From positions 62,001 to 126,000 of the forward strand of contig CALUPB010000001.1 of the NCBI GenBank assembly GCA_944322585.1: a stretch of DNA of 64,000 nt. Reading direction: 5' to 3'. Below the pieces are notes generated by a model. The model did not search any database. It had not been told where the DNA came from and saw only the letters and a list, made by a program, of their open reading frames with translations. Below are positions 35,887-44,474 of the stretch, piece by piece; position 1 is the stretch's first letter, and each line of letters opens with the position of its first letter. This DNA comes from an uncultured Bacteroidales bacterium (GTDB lineage: Bacteria; Bacteroidota; Bacteroidia; Bacteroidales; UBA932). The translations under genes and the position numbers were made by a program.

Positions 35887-37500
35887 TTATTTCAATACAG
35901 TCTTGAAAAAGTCGTTGCCCTTGTCGTCCACAAGGATGAAAGCAGGGAAATCCACGACATGTATCTTCCAGATGGCTTCCATCCCGAGTTCAGGGTACTC
36001 CACGCATTCTATGCTCTTGATATTGTTCCGGGCGAGAATGGCTGCCGGACCTCCGATGGAGCCGAGATAGAATCCGCCGTGCTTTTTGCATGCATCGGTA
36101 ACCTGCTGGCTTCTGTTGCCTTTCGCAAGCATCACCATGCTTCCTCCGTGGCTCTGGAAAAGATCGACGTAAGGATCCATACGGCCTGCCGTCGTAGGGC
36201 CCATAGAGCCGCATGCCATGCCGGCAGGAGTCTTGGCCGGCCCTGCATAATATACAGGATGGTCCTTGAGATACTGCGGCATCTTCTCTCCCCTGTCGAG
36301 ACGTTCCTTGATCTTCGCATGGGCAATGTCACGGGCTACGATGATGGTACCGTTAAGGCTCAGACGGGTCGATACGGGATACTTGGTCAGTTCCTTGAGG
36401 ATGTCGGCCATAGGCTGGTCGAGATCTATTTTCACTGCATCGCCTTCACCTGCATTGCGGAGCTCTTCAGGTATCAGACGGCCCGGATTGTCATCCATCT
36501 TCTCGATCCAGATGCCGTCCCTGTTTATCTTGCACTTGATGTTGCGGTCAGCAGAGCAGCTGACGCCGAGTCCGACAGGACAGCTGGCACCATGGCGAGG
36601 CAGACGGATGATGCGGACGTCATGGGCATAATACTTACCGCCGAACTGCGCCCCGAGTCCAATTTTATGCGCTGCATCCAGCACCTGTTTCTCGAGTTCA
36701 ATATCCCTGAACGCCCTTCCAGTTTCGTCGCCCGTGACCGGCAGAGAATCGTAATAATGAGTAGAAGCAAGCTTGACGGTCAGGAGATTCCTTTCGGCTG
36801 AAGTGCCGCCTATCACGAATGCTATATGATACGGAGGACAGGCCGCAGTGCCGAGAGTCTTCATCTTCTCCACAAGGAAAGGCACGAGGGTCTCCGGATT
36901 GAGGATGGCCTTGGTCTCCTGGTAGAGATAGGTCTTGTTGGCGGAACCTCCTCCCTTTGCGACACACAGGAAGCGGTATTCCATCCCTTCCGTCGCCTCG
37001 ATATCGATCTGTGCAGGAAGGTTGCATTTGGTATTCACTTCATCGTACATCGTCAGCGGAGCATTCTGGGAATAGCGCAGGTTCTCCTCCGTATATGTCT
37101 TGAACACACCCTTCGAGAGAGCTTCCTCGTCACAGTATCCTGTCCATACCTGCTGACCTTTCTCCCCGTGGATGATGGCAGTGCCCGTATCCTGACAGAA
37201 CGGGAGCTTTCCCTTGCAGGCTACCTCAGCATTACGGAGAAATGTCAGAGCCACATACTTGTCGTTGGCACTGGCCTCAGGATCCGACAGTATCCTGGCC
37301 ACCTGTTCGTTGTGTGCTGGCCGGAGCATGAAGGATACATCCCTGAAAGCGGCATTGGCCATTGCCGTAAGGCCCTCCTTTTCCACTTTGAGAATCGGCT
37401 TGCCTTCGAACTCTCCTACCGACACATAGTCCTTTGTAAGGAGATAATATTCAGTCGTATCCTCGCCGAGCTGAAACATGGGTGCATACTTGAATTCCAT
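35887..37500 (-). CDS. fumB: Fumarate hydratase, class I
   Basis: A 537-residue iron-sulfur fumarase interconverting fumarate and malate, used in the reductive branch that Bacteroidales run to succinate. The N-terminal alpha-like part has [17 protein letters not shown], an Fe-S cysteine region, and [29 protein letters not shown] and [15 protein letters not shown] supply further cysteines. The beta-like C-terminal part ([31 protein letters not shown]) is fused as in FumA/FumB. The start [12 protein letters not shown] at 37500 is the family start. The symbol is assigned by class; FumA and FumB are not distinguishable here. Confidence 0.94.
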   Translation of the reverse strand: MEFKYAPMFQLGEDTTEYYLLTKDYVSVGEFEGKPILKVEKEGLTAMANAAFRDVSFMLRPAHNEQVARILSDPEASANDKYVALTFLRNAEVACKGKLPFCQDTGTAIIHGEKGQQVWTGYCDEEALSKGVFKTYTEENLRYSQNAPLTMYDEVNTKCNLPAQIDIEATEGMEYRFLCVAKGGGSANKTYLYQETKAILNPETLVPFLVEKMKTLGTAACPPYHIAFVIGGTSAERNLLTVKLASTHYYDSLPVTGDETGRAFRDIELEKQVLDAAHKIGLGAQFGGKYYAHDVRIIRLPRHGASCPVGLGVSCSADRNIKCKINRDGIWIEKMDDNPGRLIPEELRNAGEGDAVKIDLDQPMADILKELTKYPVSTRLSLNGTIIVARDIAHAKIKERLDRGEKMPQYLKDHPVYYAGPAKTPAGMACGSMGPTTAGRMDPYVDLFQSHGGSMVMLAKGNRSQQVTDACKKHGGFYLGSIGGPAAILARNNIKSIECVEYPELGMEAIWKIHVVDFPAFILVDDKGNDFFKTVLK

Positions 37501-37622
37501 AATCAAATGTTTTATATCCTATTAATCTGTGTTTTTCCTGTCAAATGCCAGAAGCCGTCTGAATTTTTCAAAAATTCTTTTCCGGCTCTTTCCGACTGTA
37601 AATTCCATCAATGACACGACCG

Positions 37623-38735
37623 TCACTTCCCGCCGCCCATCAGGTAGACCTTCATGAACTCATTCAGGTCTCCGTCCAGAACCGCCTGAGTGTCCGACGT
37701 TTCGTAACCCGTACGCAGATCCTTCACCATCTTGTACGGATGCAGGACATAGCTGCGTATCTGCGAGCCCCACTCTATTTTCTTCTTCTGTCCCTCAAGC
37801 TCCGCCTGCTTCTCCTGACGCTTCTTCAGTTCCAGGTCATACAGGCGCGATTTCAGTATACGGAGAGCATTCTGCCTGTTGTCCAGCTGGGAACGTGTCT
37901 CTGTATTCTCGACGACTATTCCGGTAGGTATATGCCGCACCCTCACTCCTGTCTCCACCTTGTTCACATTCTGGCCGCCAGCCCCGCTGGACCTGTAAGT
38001 GTCCCACTCCAGATCGGCAGGGTTGATCTCTATCTCGATGGTGTCATCCACAAGCGGATAGACAAACACGGACGAGAATGTCGTCTGGCGTTTGCCCTGA
38101 GCATTGAACGGAGAAATACGTACAAGACGGTGGACTCCGCTCTCGGCCTTGAGGTATCCGAAGGCATAGTCTCCCTCGAACTGGATTGTCACCGACTTGA
38201 TGCCGGCATCTTCCCCTTCAAGTTCATCCGTGACAGTCACCTTGTAGCCGTTACGCTCGCCCCACCGCATATACATGCGCATCAGCATGGCGGACCAGTC
38301 GTTGGCCTCTGTCCCGCCCGCTCCTGAATTGATGGTGAGTATCGCCCCGAGACTGTCGCCCTCTTCCCCGAGCATGTTCCTGAGTTCGAGTTCCTCGATA
38401 TCCTTTTCCACCGTCCGGTAAGACCGGTCCAGTTCCTTTGCCTCGTCCGTCTCCGCACCTTCCTCCAGCCCGTCCATGCTCTCCCTTGCGAAATCGTACA
38501 GTACCTCAAGGTCTGACACACCGGATGCCACCCTGTCATATCCGTTCACCCAGAACTTGACTGAAGCAAGTTCTTTCAGGAACTTTTCCGCCTCCTTGGG
38601 ATCGTTCCAGAAATCGGGCGCGAGCGTCTTCTCCGTCTTTTCCTTCACCTCTTCCCTTTTCTGCCCGATCGACAGGCATCTGTCCAATGTCTCCACCCTC
38701 TCCCTGAGGGCACGTATCTGTTCTATAGTTATCAT
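37623..38735 (-). CDS. prfB: Peptide chain release factor 2
   Basis: A 370-residue factor that ends translation at UAA and UGA. It has the SPF anticodon-like tripeptide (RLVRISPFNAQGKRQT) and the catalytic GGQ in SSGAGGQNVNKVETGVRV. The start MITIEQIRALRERVETL at 38735 reads straight into the body. The CTTTGA programmed +1 frameshift site found early in many prfB genes is absent, so synthesis is not autoregulated that way. A TAATTTTG -7 element lies about 100 bases upstream. Confidence 0.96.
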   Translation of the reverse strand: MITIEQIRALRERVETLDRCLSIGQKREEVKEKTEKTLAPDFWNDPKEAEKFLKELASVKFWVNGYDRVASGVSDLEVLYDFARESMDGLEEGAETDEAKELDRSYRTVEKDIEELELRNMLGEEGDSLGAILTINSGAGGTEANDWSAMLMRMYMRWGERNGYKVTVTDELEGEDAGIKSVTIQFEGDYAFGYLKAESGVHRLVRISPFNAQGKRQTTFSSVFVYPLVDDTIEIEINPADLEWDTYRSSGAGGQNVNKVETGVRVRHIPTGIVVENTETRSQLDNRQNALRILKSRLYDLELKKRQEKQAELEGQKKKIEWGSQIRSYVLHPYKMVKDLRTGYETSDTQAVLDGDLNEFMKVYLMGGGK

Positions 38736-38831
38736 ATTCCAATATCTAATGCTCTTCTCCGTCACGAATGCCGGCAATCCTCCCGGAAACGGCTGTCCGG
38801 CAATTCCCGTCCATCATTCAGCACAATCCTG

Positions 38832-38839
38832 CAAAATTA
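38832..38839 (-). promoter_or_regulatory. Bacteroidota -7 element for prfB
   Basis: TAATTTTG on the minus strand, 97 bases before the prfB ATG. No clear -33 element. Confidence 0.45.
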
Positions 38840-38869
38840 GCAATAATTTTTTTCACGACATAAATTTAT

Positions 38870-38877
38870 TATTTTTG
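38870..38877 (+). promoter_or_regulatory. Bacteroidota -7 element upstream of murI
   Basis: TATTTTTG on the plus strand, 148 bases before the murI ATG in the prfB/murI divergent spacer. The long leader holds no visible gene. Confidence 0.4.
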
Positions 38878-39025
38878 TCATGCCTATGCTGCAACTCCAC
38901 AGCACAGGGAATATACACCCGGAAATAAAAGCTGTCTAATTTGTTGTCATTATCAATTTTACAGGATTTCTGCAAGGAATTTTGAAAAATGACAGAGAGC
39001 TTCCGGATCATTTCAATCATTCATT

Positions 39026-40084
39026 ATGACAGGAATATTCGATTCAGGAGCAGGCGGGCTGTCCGTATTCAGGGAGATCAGGAAAGTTCTCCCCCAGGAA
39101 AGCTATATCTACTATGCAGACAATGCGAACTGTCCGTATGGGGACAAGCCCGTGGAATTCGTAATAGAAAGGGCAAGGGTAATCACGGAATTACTGATAC
39201 GGGAAGGAGCACAGATCATTGTCGTAGCCTGCAATACAGCCACTGCCGCAGCCATCGGCACCTTAAGGAAAGAATATTCCGACAGGGAATCCGAAGCGGT
39301 CCGGCAGCGGGTCACGGAACTTTCCGGAGGACGGCAGGATCACATAATGTTCATAGGGATGGAGCCGGCCGTAAAGGCAGCTGCCCGGCAGACACGGAGC
39401 GGGATTGTGGGCGTGCTTGCCACGGCAGGTACGCTGCACGGAGAGAAATATATCAACACGAGGGACCATTTTTCCGCCGGCATCACCGTGGTCGAACATG
39501 TAGGGGAAGGTTTTGTAGAGCTTGTGGAAAACGGGGAAACGGCAGGGCTCCACGCCGAAGCCGTAGTCAGGGCAAGCCTGAAGCCGCTGCTCGATGCGGG
39601 CGCCGATACCGTCGTGCTCGGATGCACCCATTATCCTTTTCTCACCGATACGATCCGCAAAGTGGCTTCCGACATTGTCCCTGACCGTCAAATCAGTATC
39701 ATCGACCCTGCCCCGGCCGTCGCCCGCCACCTTCTTGACGTCATGACAGAGGAGGGTATTCTGCCTGCCGGCGATGACAGCGGTGACGGCTGCGGCCGTA
39801 GCCGGAACTCCGATGACAGCGGCGATACCAAAGACTCCGATAACGGTGACGATGTTAAAGACTCCGTTGACAGCGGCGGTTCGGACAACATCCGCATAAA
39901 CAGCGGGCAGGTCTCCGACCCTGACGCAATGCCCGAAGACGGCAGCAGCAGCCACAACAGTCAGAACTCCGACGACGGCAGCGGCAATAGCAATGCGAAA
40001 AGCACCGGCGATGGCGGCAGCGGTGTCAGACTTATGGCATCAGGCTCCACCGACTCTCTCCTCCGTCTTTATGCCTCACTGTAA
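39026..40084 (+). CDS. murI: Glutamate racemase with large Ser/Asp/Gly-rich insertion
   Basis: A 352-residue enzyme making D-glutamate for peptidoglycan. FDSGAGGLSVFREI is the N-terminal signature; the catalytic cysteines are Cys69 in VVACNTATAA and Cys200 in VVLGCTHYPFL. The family is usually about 265-285 residues. The excess is a block of about 85 residues (250-334) made of D, S, G and N with degenerate NSDD/DSGD units, placed between the conserved DPAPAVARHLLDVMTEE helix and the last strand-like tail RLMASGSTDSLLRLYASL. Because the normal tail follows in frame, it is an insertion, not read-through. It is divergent from prfB and ends at a hairpin terminator. Confidence 0.93.
   Translation: MTGIFDSGAGGLSVFREIRKVLPQESYIYYADNANCPYGDKPVEFVIERARVITELLIREGAQIIVVACNTATAAAIGTLRKEYSDRESEAVRQRVTELSGGRQDHIMFIGMEPAVKAAARQTRSGIVGVLATAGTLHGEKYINTRDHFSAGITVVEHVGEGFVELVENGETAGLHAEAVVRASLKPLLDAGADTVVLGCTHYPFLTDTIRKVASDIVPDRQISIIDPAPAVARHLLDVMTEEGILPAGDDSGDGCGRSRNSDDSGDTKDSDNGDDVKDSVDSGGSDNIRINSGQVSDPDAMPEDGSSSHNSQNSDDGSGNSNAKSTGDGGSGVRLMASGSTDSLLRLYASL
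39773..40027 (+). repeat. Degenerate low-complexity array in murI
   Basis: About 255 bases of degenerate short units rich in GATGACAGCGG and AACTCCGA encode the D/S/G/N block at residues 250-334. There is no single clean period, unlike the arrays in the S46 peptidase gene. Confidence 0.75.
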
Positions 40085-40145
40085 CGCGAACGCTCATTTC
40101 AACACAACTCACTATATATCAGCACAATACGACAATACATACATC

Positions 40146-40187
40146 CTTGATACCCTGTTTCACAGTGGTACCAAGGACAGTCATTTT
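40146..40187 (+). terminator. Rho-independent terminator after murI
   Basis: CTTG-A-TACC and GGTA-C-CAAG, with an inner CTGT/ACAG arm, make a 30-base hairpin (40146-40175). GACAGTCATTTTTAATT follows. Confidence 0.6.
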
Positions 40188-40283
40188 TAATTATATCACT
40201 AATATTCAATATGTTATACACGATTTCCATTCCCCGATACAAAAGTAATTTGGAGGATTGACAAGTTCTTTTCATATTTGCAC

Positions 40284-41180
40284 ATGATAATAAAGAAAAG
40301 AGGTATGGAAGATTCTGTGGGGTATTATCACGTCTGTACTGACGGCATGAGCAGATTGCTGCTGTTCACTGATTCTGCCGACTATATATCCGGAATGAAT
40401 GATATCCCGGCAAGTCTTTCCCGCCATAAAGGGGAAATGCTGTGTTTCTGTCTGATGTCGAACCATGTCCATTTCCTGATGCGCAGCACTTTTACCGGAT
40501 GCGAGGAGTTCATCAGAGAATTCAAAAGAAAGACAGCGCAACGGCTTCAAAAAAGATATGACCTGATCAAACCGCTTGCAGGACTCGGTACACTGATCAA
40601 AAGAATCGATTCGGAAGAATATCTGAAAACAGCCATCGCCTACATCCTGAGAAATCCTATGGCAGCCAATATCGGATGTACGCCATATAATTACAGATGG
40701 AGTTCCGGAAGCACATATTTCAATGCAGGACATGATTGCAGATACGGGTCCATTCACGTACGCGACATGCATGTCAGACAGTTATGGAAGCTCGTAAAGA
40801 CCAGGATCAGGCTGCCGGACGACTATCTGATCGATGCGGACGGCATTATTCTGCCTGAAAATTACATTGACATAAAAGCTGTCGAAAGGATTTTCGGCAG
40901 TCCTAAGAAATTCATGTACTATCTGTCAAGAAACGACGACGGACAATTCGAATTGGAACAGGGTATCGCCGATAATGTTCCATACAGTTACAGTCATATC
41001 CAAAGCCTTATCAACCGGATATGTATCAGCGAATTCAACACAAAGGACTTCTCAGGATTGTCAATCAGGGACAAATGCCGCACAGGAATACTTCTGAAGA
41101 AAAGATACGGCATATCAGCCAGGCAATTCGCACGGCTGTCCGGTATCGATCCGGACATATTAAGTCAGATAATGATATGA
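40284..41180 (+). CDS. REP-associated tyrosine transposase (RAYT, IS200-like Y1 family)
   Basis: A 298-residue HUH nuclease. YYHVCTDGMSRLLLF is the first conserved strand, FCLMSNHVHFLM gives the HUH pair (His61, His63), and IAYILRNPMAAN holds the likely catalytic Tyr120. The C-terminal half (about 160-298) resembles the extension with a helix-turn-helix-like end (LKKRYGISARQFARLSGIDPDILSQI). RAYTs normally act on REP palindromes rather than their own ends; I see no flanking inverted repeats or IS200-type subterminal hairpin pair. The ATG at 40284 is used instead of an upstream in-frame TTG. It sits alone between murI and the SulP gene. Confidence 0.85.
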   Translation: MIIKKRGMEDSVGYYHVCTDGMSRLLLFTDSADYISGMNDIPASLSRHKGEMLCFCLMSNHVHFLMRSTFTGCEEFIREFKRKTAQRLQKRYDLIKPLAGLGTLIKRIDSEEYLKTAIAYILRNPMAANIGCTPYNYRWSSGSTYFNAGHDCRYGSIHVRDMHVRQLWKLVKTRIRLPDDYLIDADGIILPENYIDIKAVERIFGSPKKFMYYLSRNDDGQFELEQGIADNVPYSYSHIQSLINRICISEFNTKDFSGLSIRDKCRTGILLKKRYGISARQFARLSGIDPDILSQIMI

Positions 41181-41209
41181 TAATAATACGGAAATCCGAA
41201 AGAAAAAGT

Positions 41210-41217
41210 TAACTTTG
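41210..41217 (+). promoter_or_regulatory. Bacteroidota -7 element for the SulP gene
   Basis: TAACTTTG, 63 bases before the ATG at 41281. The leader contains CTGTTT (41240-41245) pairing with AAACAG (41256-41261), a small hairpin. Confidence 0.5.
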
Positions 41218-41280
41218 CGGCCTTTCAATAACTTAGAAGCTGTTTCTGAATTTCAAAACAGTTTATTGACACGATAGATT

Positions 41281-43014
41281 ATGGATTTCAGCATCAAGGG
41301 GGTATTCAGGCCCAAATTCTTCAGACTCTTCGGGAAAGGGAATTACGATTCCAGGACATTCATGTCGGATCTTGCGGCAGGCATCATTGTGGGGATCATA
41401 GCCCTGCCGCTTGCAATAGCGTTCGGTATCGCCAGCGGGGTAACGCCTCAGCAGGGGCTCATAACCGCAATCATAGCCGGCTTCCTGGTGTCGGTGTTCG
41501 GAGGTTCGAGATTCCTTATCGGCGGACCGACAGGAGCATTCATAGTAATAGTGGCTGGGATCGTGGCGGAGTTCGGCATGCAGGGGCTGATAATAGCGAC
41601 CATCATGGCAGGGATGATGCTGGTAGTGATGGGACTCTGCAGGATGGGGGCGATATTCAAGTTCATCCCGTATCCTATCGTGGTTGGTTTCACAAGCGGT
41701 ATAGCACTGACTATCTTCACCACGCAGATAAAGGATTTCCTCGGGATGGACATCGAAGTCCCGTCCGGATTCATTCCGCAATGGTTATGCTATTTCCAGA
41801 ATATCAGCGCTATCGACCCTGCCGAAGCCATCATGTCCGTCTGCTGCATAGCCATCATCATACTGTGGGGTAAAATCAACAGACGGATACCCGGTTCCCT
41901 GATTGCAATACTCGTTGCCACGGCCGCATCGGTACTGCTCGGCAGATTTGCCGGACTCGACTTCGCCACAATAGGTTCGAAATTTCCGGAACTGGCATCA
42001 GGGCTGCCTATGCCGAAGCCTGTCGCCCCTCATTTCGACTACGAAACCATCATGAGCCTCGTGTCCCCGGCCTTCACCATAGCCATCCTGTGCGCCGTGG
42101 AATCCCTCCTGGCAGCCATGGTGGCAGACGGAGTGACAGGAAAACGGCACGACTCCAACACTGAACTCATCGGACAGGGAATAGCCAATATAGTGACGCC
42201 CATGTTCGGAGGAATCCCTGCCACAGGAGCCCTGGCAAGGACAATGGCCAGCATCAACAACGGCGGAAAATCACCTGTCACGGGAATTGTCCATGCCGTA
42301 GTCCTGCTGCTGATCTATCTGTTCCTGATGCCCTATGCCACATATATACCTCTCTCCTGTCTGGCTGCAATCCTTGTCATAGTGGCATACAACATGAGCG
42401 AATGGAGGACTTTCAGATATCTGCTGAAGGCGGACCGGGCAGATGTCGCAGTGCTGCTGATAACGTTTTTCCTGACAGTCATCGTGGATCTTACGGTCGC
42501 CATCGAAGCCGGAGTGCTTCTGGCAGTGGTACTTTTCGTGAAGCGGGTAATGGAGACCTCATCAATACGTGTTCTGGACGATGACCATATTGCGGCGACG
42601 GAAGATGATGAAGCGGCACAGCTCGACGACACCGAACACCTGGACATCCCGGCCGGAGTGGAAGTATATGAAATAAACGGGCCGTTCTTTTTCGGACTTG
42701 CGAGCCGTCTGGAGGAATTAGAGGAAGGTCACAGGATGAACAATGTGAAAGTCAGAATAATACGAATGAGAAAGGTATCCTTCATGGACTCTACAGGTAT
42801 CCGGAATTTAAGGAACTTCTGCCAGAGGACGGAGAAGAGGGGTATCAGGGTCATCCTGTCCGGAGTCAATCCGCAGGTCCTCGCCACGCTTCAGAAATTC
42901 GGACTTGACGAGGAAATCGGAAAAGAATATATTTTCCCTCACATCATTCCCGCCCTTGCCAAGGCAAATGAATATCTTGAAAACAGCAGAGAAAAACATA
43001 CGGTCGGGAAATAA
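41281..43014 (+). CDS. SulP-family anion transporter with STAS domain
   Basis: A 577-residue SLC26/SulP protein with about 12-14 hydrophobic segments in two inverted repeats (FMSDLAAGIIVGIIALPLAIAFGIASGVTPQQGLITAIIAGFLVSVFGGSRFLIGGPTGAF is the family signature). A cytoplasmic STAS domain fills about 455-565 and contains RMRKVSFMDSTGIRNLRNF. Substrates in the family include sulfate, bicarbonate and dicarboxylates; which one applies here is not readable. It is preceded by a good -7 element and followed by a hairpin. Confidence 0.92.
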   Translation: MDFSIKGVFRPKFFRLFGKGNYDSRTFMSDLAAGIIVGIIALPLAIAFGIASGVTPQQGLITAIIAGFLVSVFGGSRFLIGGPTGAFIVIVAGIVAEFGMQGLIIATIMAGMMLVVMGLCRMGAIFKFIPYPIVVGFTSGIALTIFTTQIKDFLGMDIEVPSGFIPQWLCYFQNISAIDPAEAIMSVCCIAIIILWGKINRRIPGSLIAILVATAASVLLGRFAGLDFATIGSKFPELASGLPMPKPVAPHFDYETIMSLVSPAFTIAILCAVESLLAAMVADGVTGKRHDSNTELIGQGIANIVTPMFGGIPATGALARTMASINNGGKSPVTGIVHAVVLLLIYLFLMPYATYIPLSCLAAILVIVAYNMSEWRTFRYLLKADRADVAVLLITFFLTVIVDLTVAIEAGVLLAVVLFVKRVMETSSIRVLDDDHIAATEDDEAAQLDDTEHLDIPAGVEVYEINGPFFFGLASRLEELEEGHRMNNVKVRIIRMRKVSFMDSTGIRNLRNFCQRTEKRGIRVILSGVNPQVLATLQKFGLDEEIGKEYIFPHIIPALAKANEYLENSREKHTVGK

Positions 43015-43044
43015 CGCAGTGTGCATAATTGCAAACTGCTGCGT
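43014..43044 (+). terminator. Hairpin after the SulP gene
   Basis: ACGCAG at the SulP stop pairs with CTGCGT around an inner TGC/GCA arm. There is no T-run, so terminator function is only likely. Confidence 0.35.
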
Positions 43045-43143
43045 CATTAACGGGATTCGGGCCAAGCCATTTACGACGTAAACGCCTGTCTCCCCTAATC
43101 CTCAATGCCTTGCATTTTATCAATTCTTACACGCCTAAAGAGA

Positions 43144-43179
43144 CTGCCGGAGCAAATGCCCTGTGGCCTGCCCCGGCAG
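43144..43179 (-). terminator. Hairpin after the beta-helix lipoprotein gene
   Basis: CTGCCGG (43144-43150) pairs with CCGGCAG (43173-43179). On the minus strand TCTCTTTAGG follows, a weak tail. Confidence 0.4.
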
Positions 43180-43216
43180 CAATATAATCTGTTATGCAGA
43201 AAACCGCAGACTGTAT

Positions 43217-44374
43217 TTATCTCGTCCAACCCTCGGTCCAGTCGGAAGAAGCCTCGAAAGCTCCCTTGCCAGGAGTGTAATACCTGTCGGTGACTTCAAC
43301 TGAAGCTGCATTTGCGCTGTTGCCGGTCGCAGTTGCGAAATCGTCCGCCGTATAGGCAGCTGACGCATTCTCATTCCTGAAATCCCCGGTCATGGTTATG
43401 TTTGTCAGGGCAGTGGACTTGTTTGAAGCCAGATATGCATCCGTCTGGGCCGTTTCCACATTGACAGTGTACGGTTTGCCTGTAATGACGGCATTGTCGA
43501 GCGTAACCTGCGTGCCTGCGCGTAACCTGATACCGCGTGAATTCTCGGAACTGCCATTGCCTATGAGAGTCACATGGCTGAGCTTCGGATGCGAAACAGG
43601 AGTGGCGGATGCATTGTCTCCGTTGTTGTCGCACTCCATCAGGCAGTCGCAGGTCACATCGCTCTGATATGCTACAAGATGGTGTGCAGTCCCGTTCCAG
43701 CCTTCCGTCCAGTCGAAAGAATCGTCGGTACAATCCACTACCACACAGTGGTCGACATTGACTGACCCTCCGAAGAATTCGATACCGTCATCCGAGCCGA
43801 CATAGGTCTGGACATATGAAATCTGTGTTCCCGCCCCTACTCCGTAGAGGGAGATGCCGTTTGACTCATGCTGATCATCGAATGCATATCCGGTATATTC
43901 CAGTCTCACATATCTGAGAATGCCTGAATTGTCATTATCGTCTGTCCCGCCGTAAGGAGCATTGCCTATCTCCGACATTCCTCCGTTGGCCCCGAGATTG
44001 GTATGGGCCTTCCCGCAGATGTGAAGTCCTCCCCATGCACCCTCCTCGGCTTTCTCGGCAGTCATCACTATAGGATTCCCGGCCGTTCCCTGAGCATCTA
44101 TCTTTGCTCCCTGCTCGATAAGGATATAGATTACCTCACCGTTGTTTTTTGCCACAAGACGCGCCCCTTCCTCAATGGTAAGCGTGGCAGGAGCCTGTAC
44201 CTGAAGACTTCCGGTCAGATAATAGGTCCGGTTTGCCTCAAGGGTCATGTCTTCAGTCACAGTGCCCTTGAGTCCGTCATCCTCAGGAGTAGTGTTGTCT
44301 TTGTTGCAGGCCGTAAAAGCCAGCGCGAAACATACCGTCATCAGAACTGATGAAAAATAATTGAATCTTTTCAT
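43217..44374 (-). CDS. Right-handed beta-helix-like lipoprotein
   Basis: A 385-residue lipoprotein: MKRFNYFSSVLMTVCFALAFTAC gives a signal peptide with lipobox Cys23, followed by NKDNTTPEDD. The body has repeating short strands and Asn/Asp/Gly turns (ILRYVRLEYTGYAF, ISYVQTYVGSDDGIEFFGGSVNVDHCVVVDCTDDSFDW, LSHVTLIGNGSSENSRGIRLRAGTQVTLDNAVIT), characteristic of parallel beta-helix proteins. WTEGW occurs internally and again at the very C-terminus. The gene follows the TonB receptor after 100 bases on the same strand, so it is probably the receptor's surface partner or substrate-binding component. The ligand is unknown. Confidence 0.72.
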   Translation of the reverse strand: MKRFNYFSSVLMTVCFALAFTACNKDNTTPEDDGLKGTVTEDMTLEANRTYYLTGSLQVQAPATLTIEEGARLVAKNNGEVIYILIEQGAKIDAQGTAGNPIVMTAEKAEEGAWGGLHICGKAHTNLGANGGMSEIGNAPYGGTDDNDNSGILRYVRLEYTGYAFDDQHESNGISLYGVGAGTQISYVQTYVGSDDGIEFFGGSVNVDHCVVVDCTDDSFDWTEGWNGTAHHLVAYQSDVTCDCLMECDNNGDNASATPVSHPKLSHVTLIGNGSSENSRGIRLRAGTQVTLDNAVITGKPYTVNVETAQTDAYLASNKSTALTNITMTGDFRNENASAAYTADDFATATGNSANAASVEVTDRYYTPGKGAFEASSDWTEGWTR

Positions 44375-44474
44375 AAAATTGTTTATTAAGGTTTGATTTG
44401 TCTCTGTTCAGCTCACCGATACCATTCAGGACGGCATTTGCTGCTGTTATTATGTCCGCAGTATGATATACGGG

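Noticed and set aside
35833-36801. 322-codon plus-strand ORF across fumarase
   Set aside because: Shadow of the conserved class I fumarase.
38600-38735. Programmed frameshift in prfB
   Set aside because: The gene reads through from MITIEQIRAL with no CTTTGA and no in-frame UGA, so there is none here.
38989-39684. 231-codon ORF overlapping murI
   Set aside because: It is out of frame with the MurI motifs and becomes Arg/Gly/His-rich, typical of a shifted frame.
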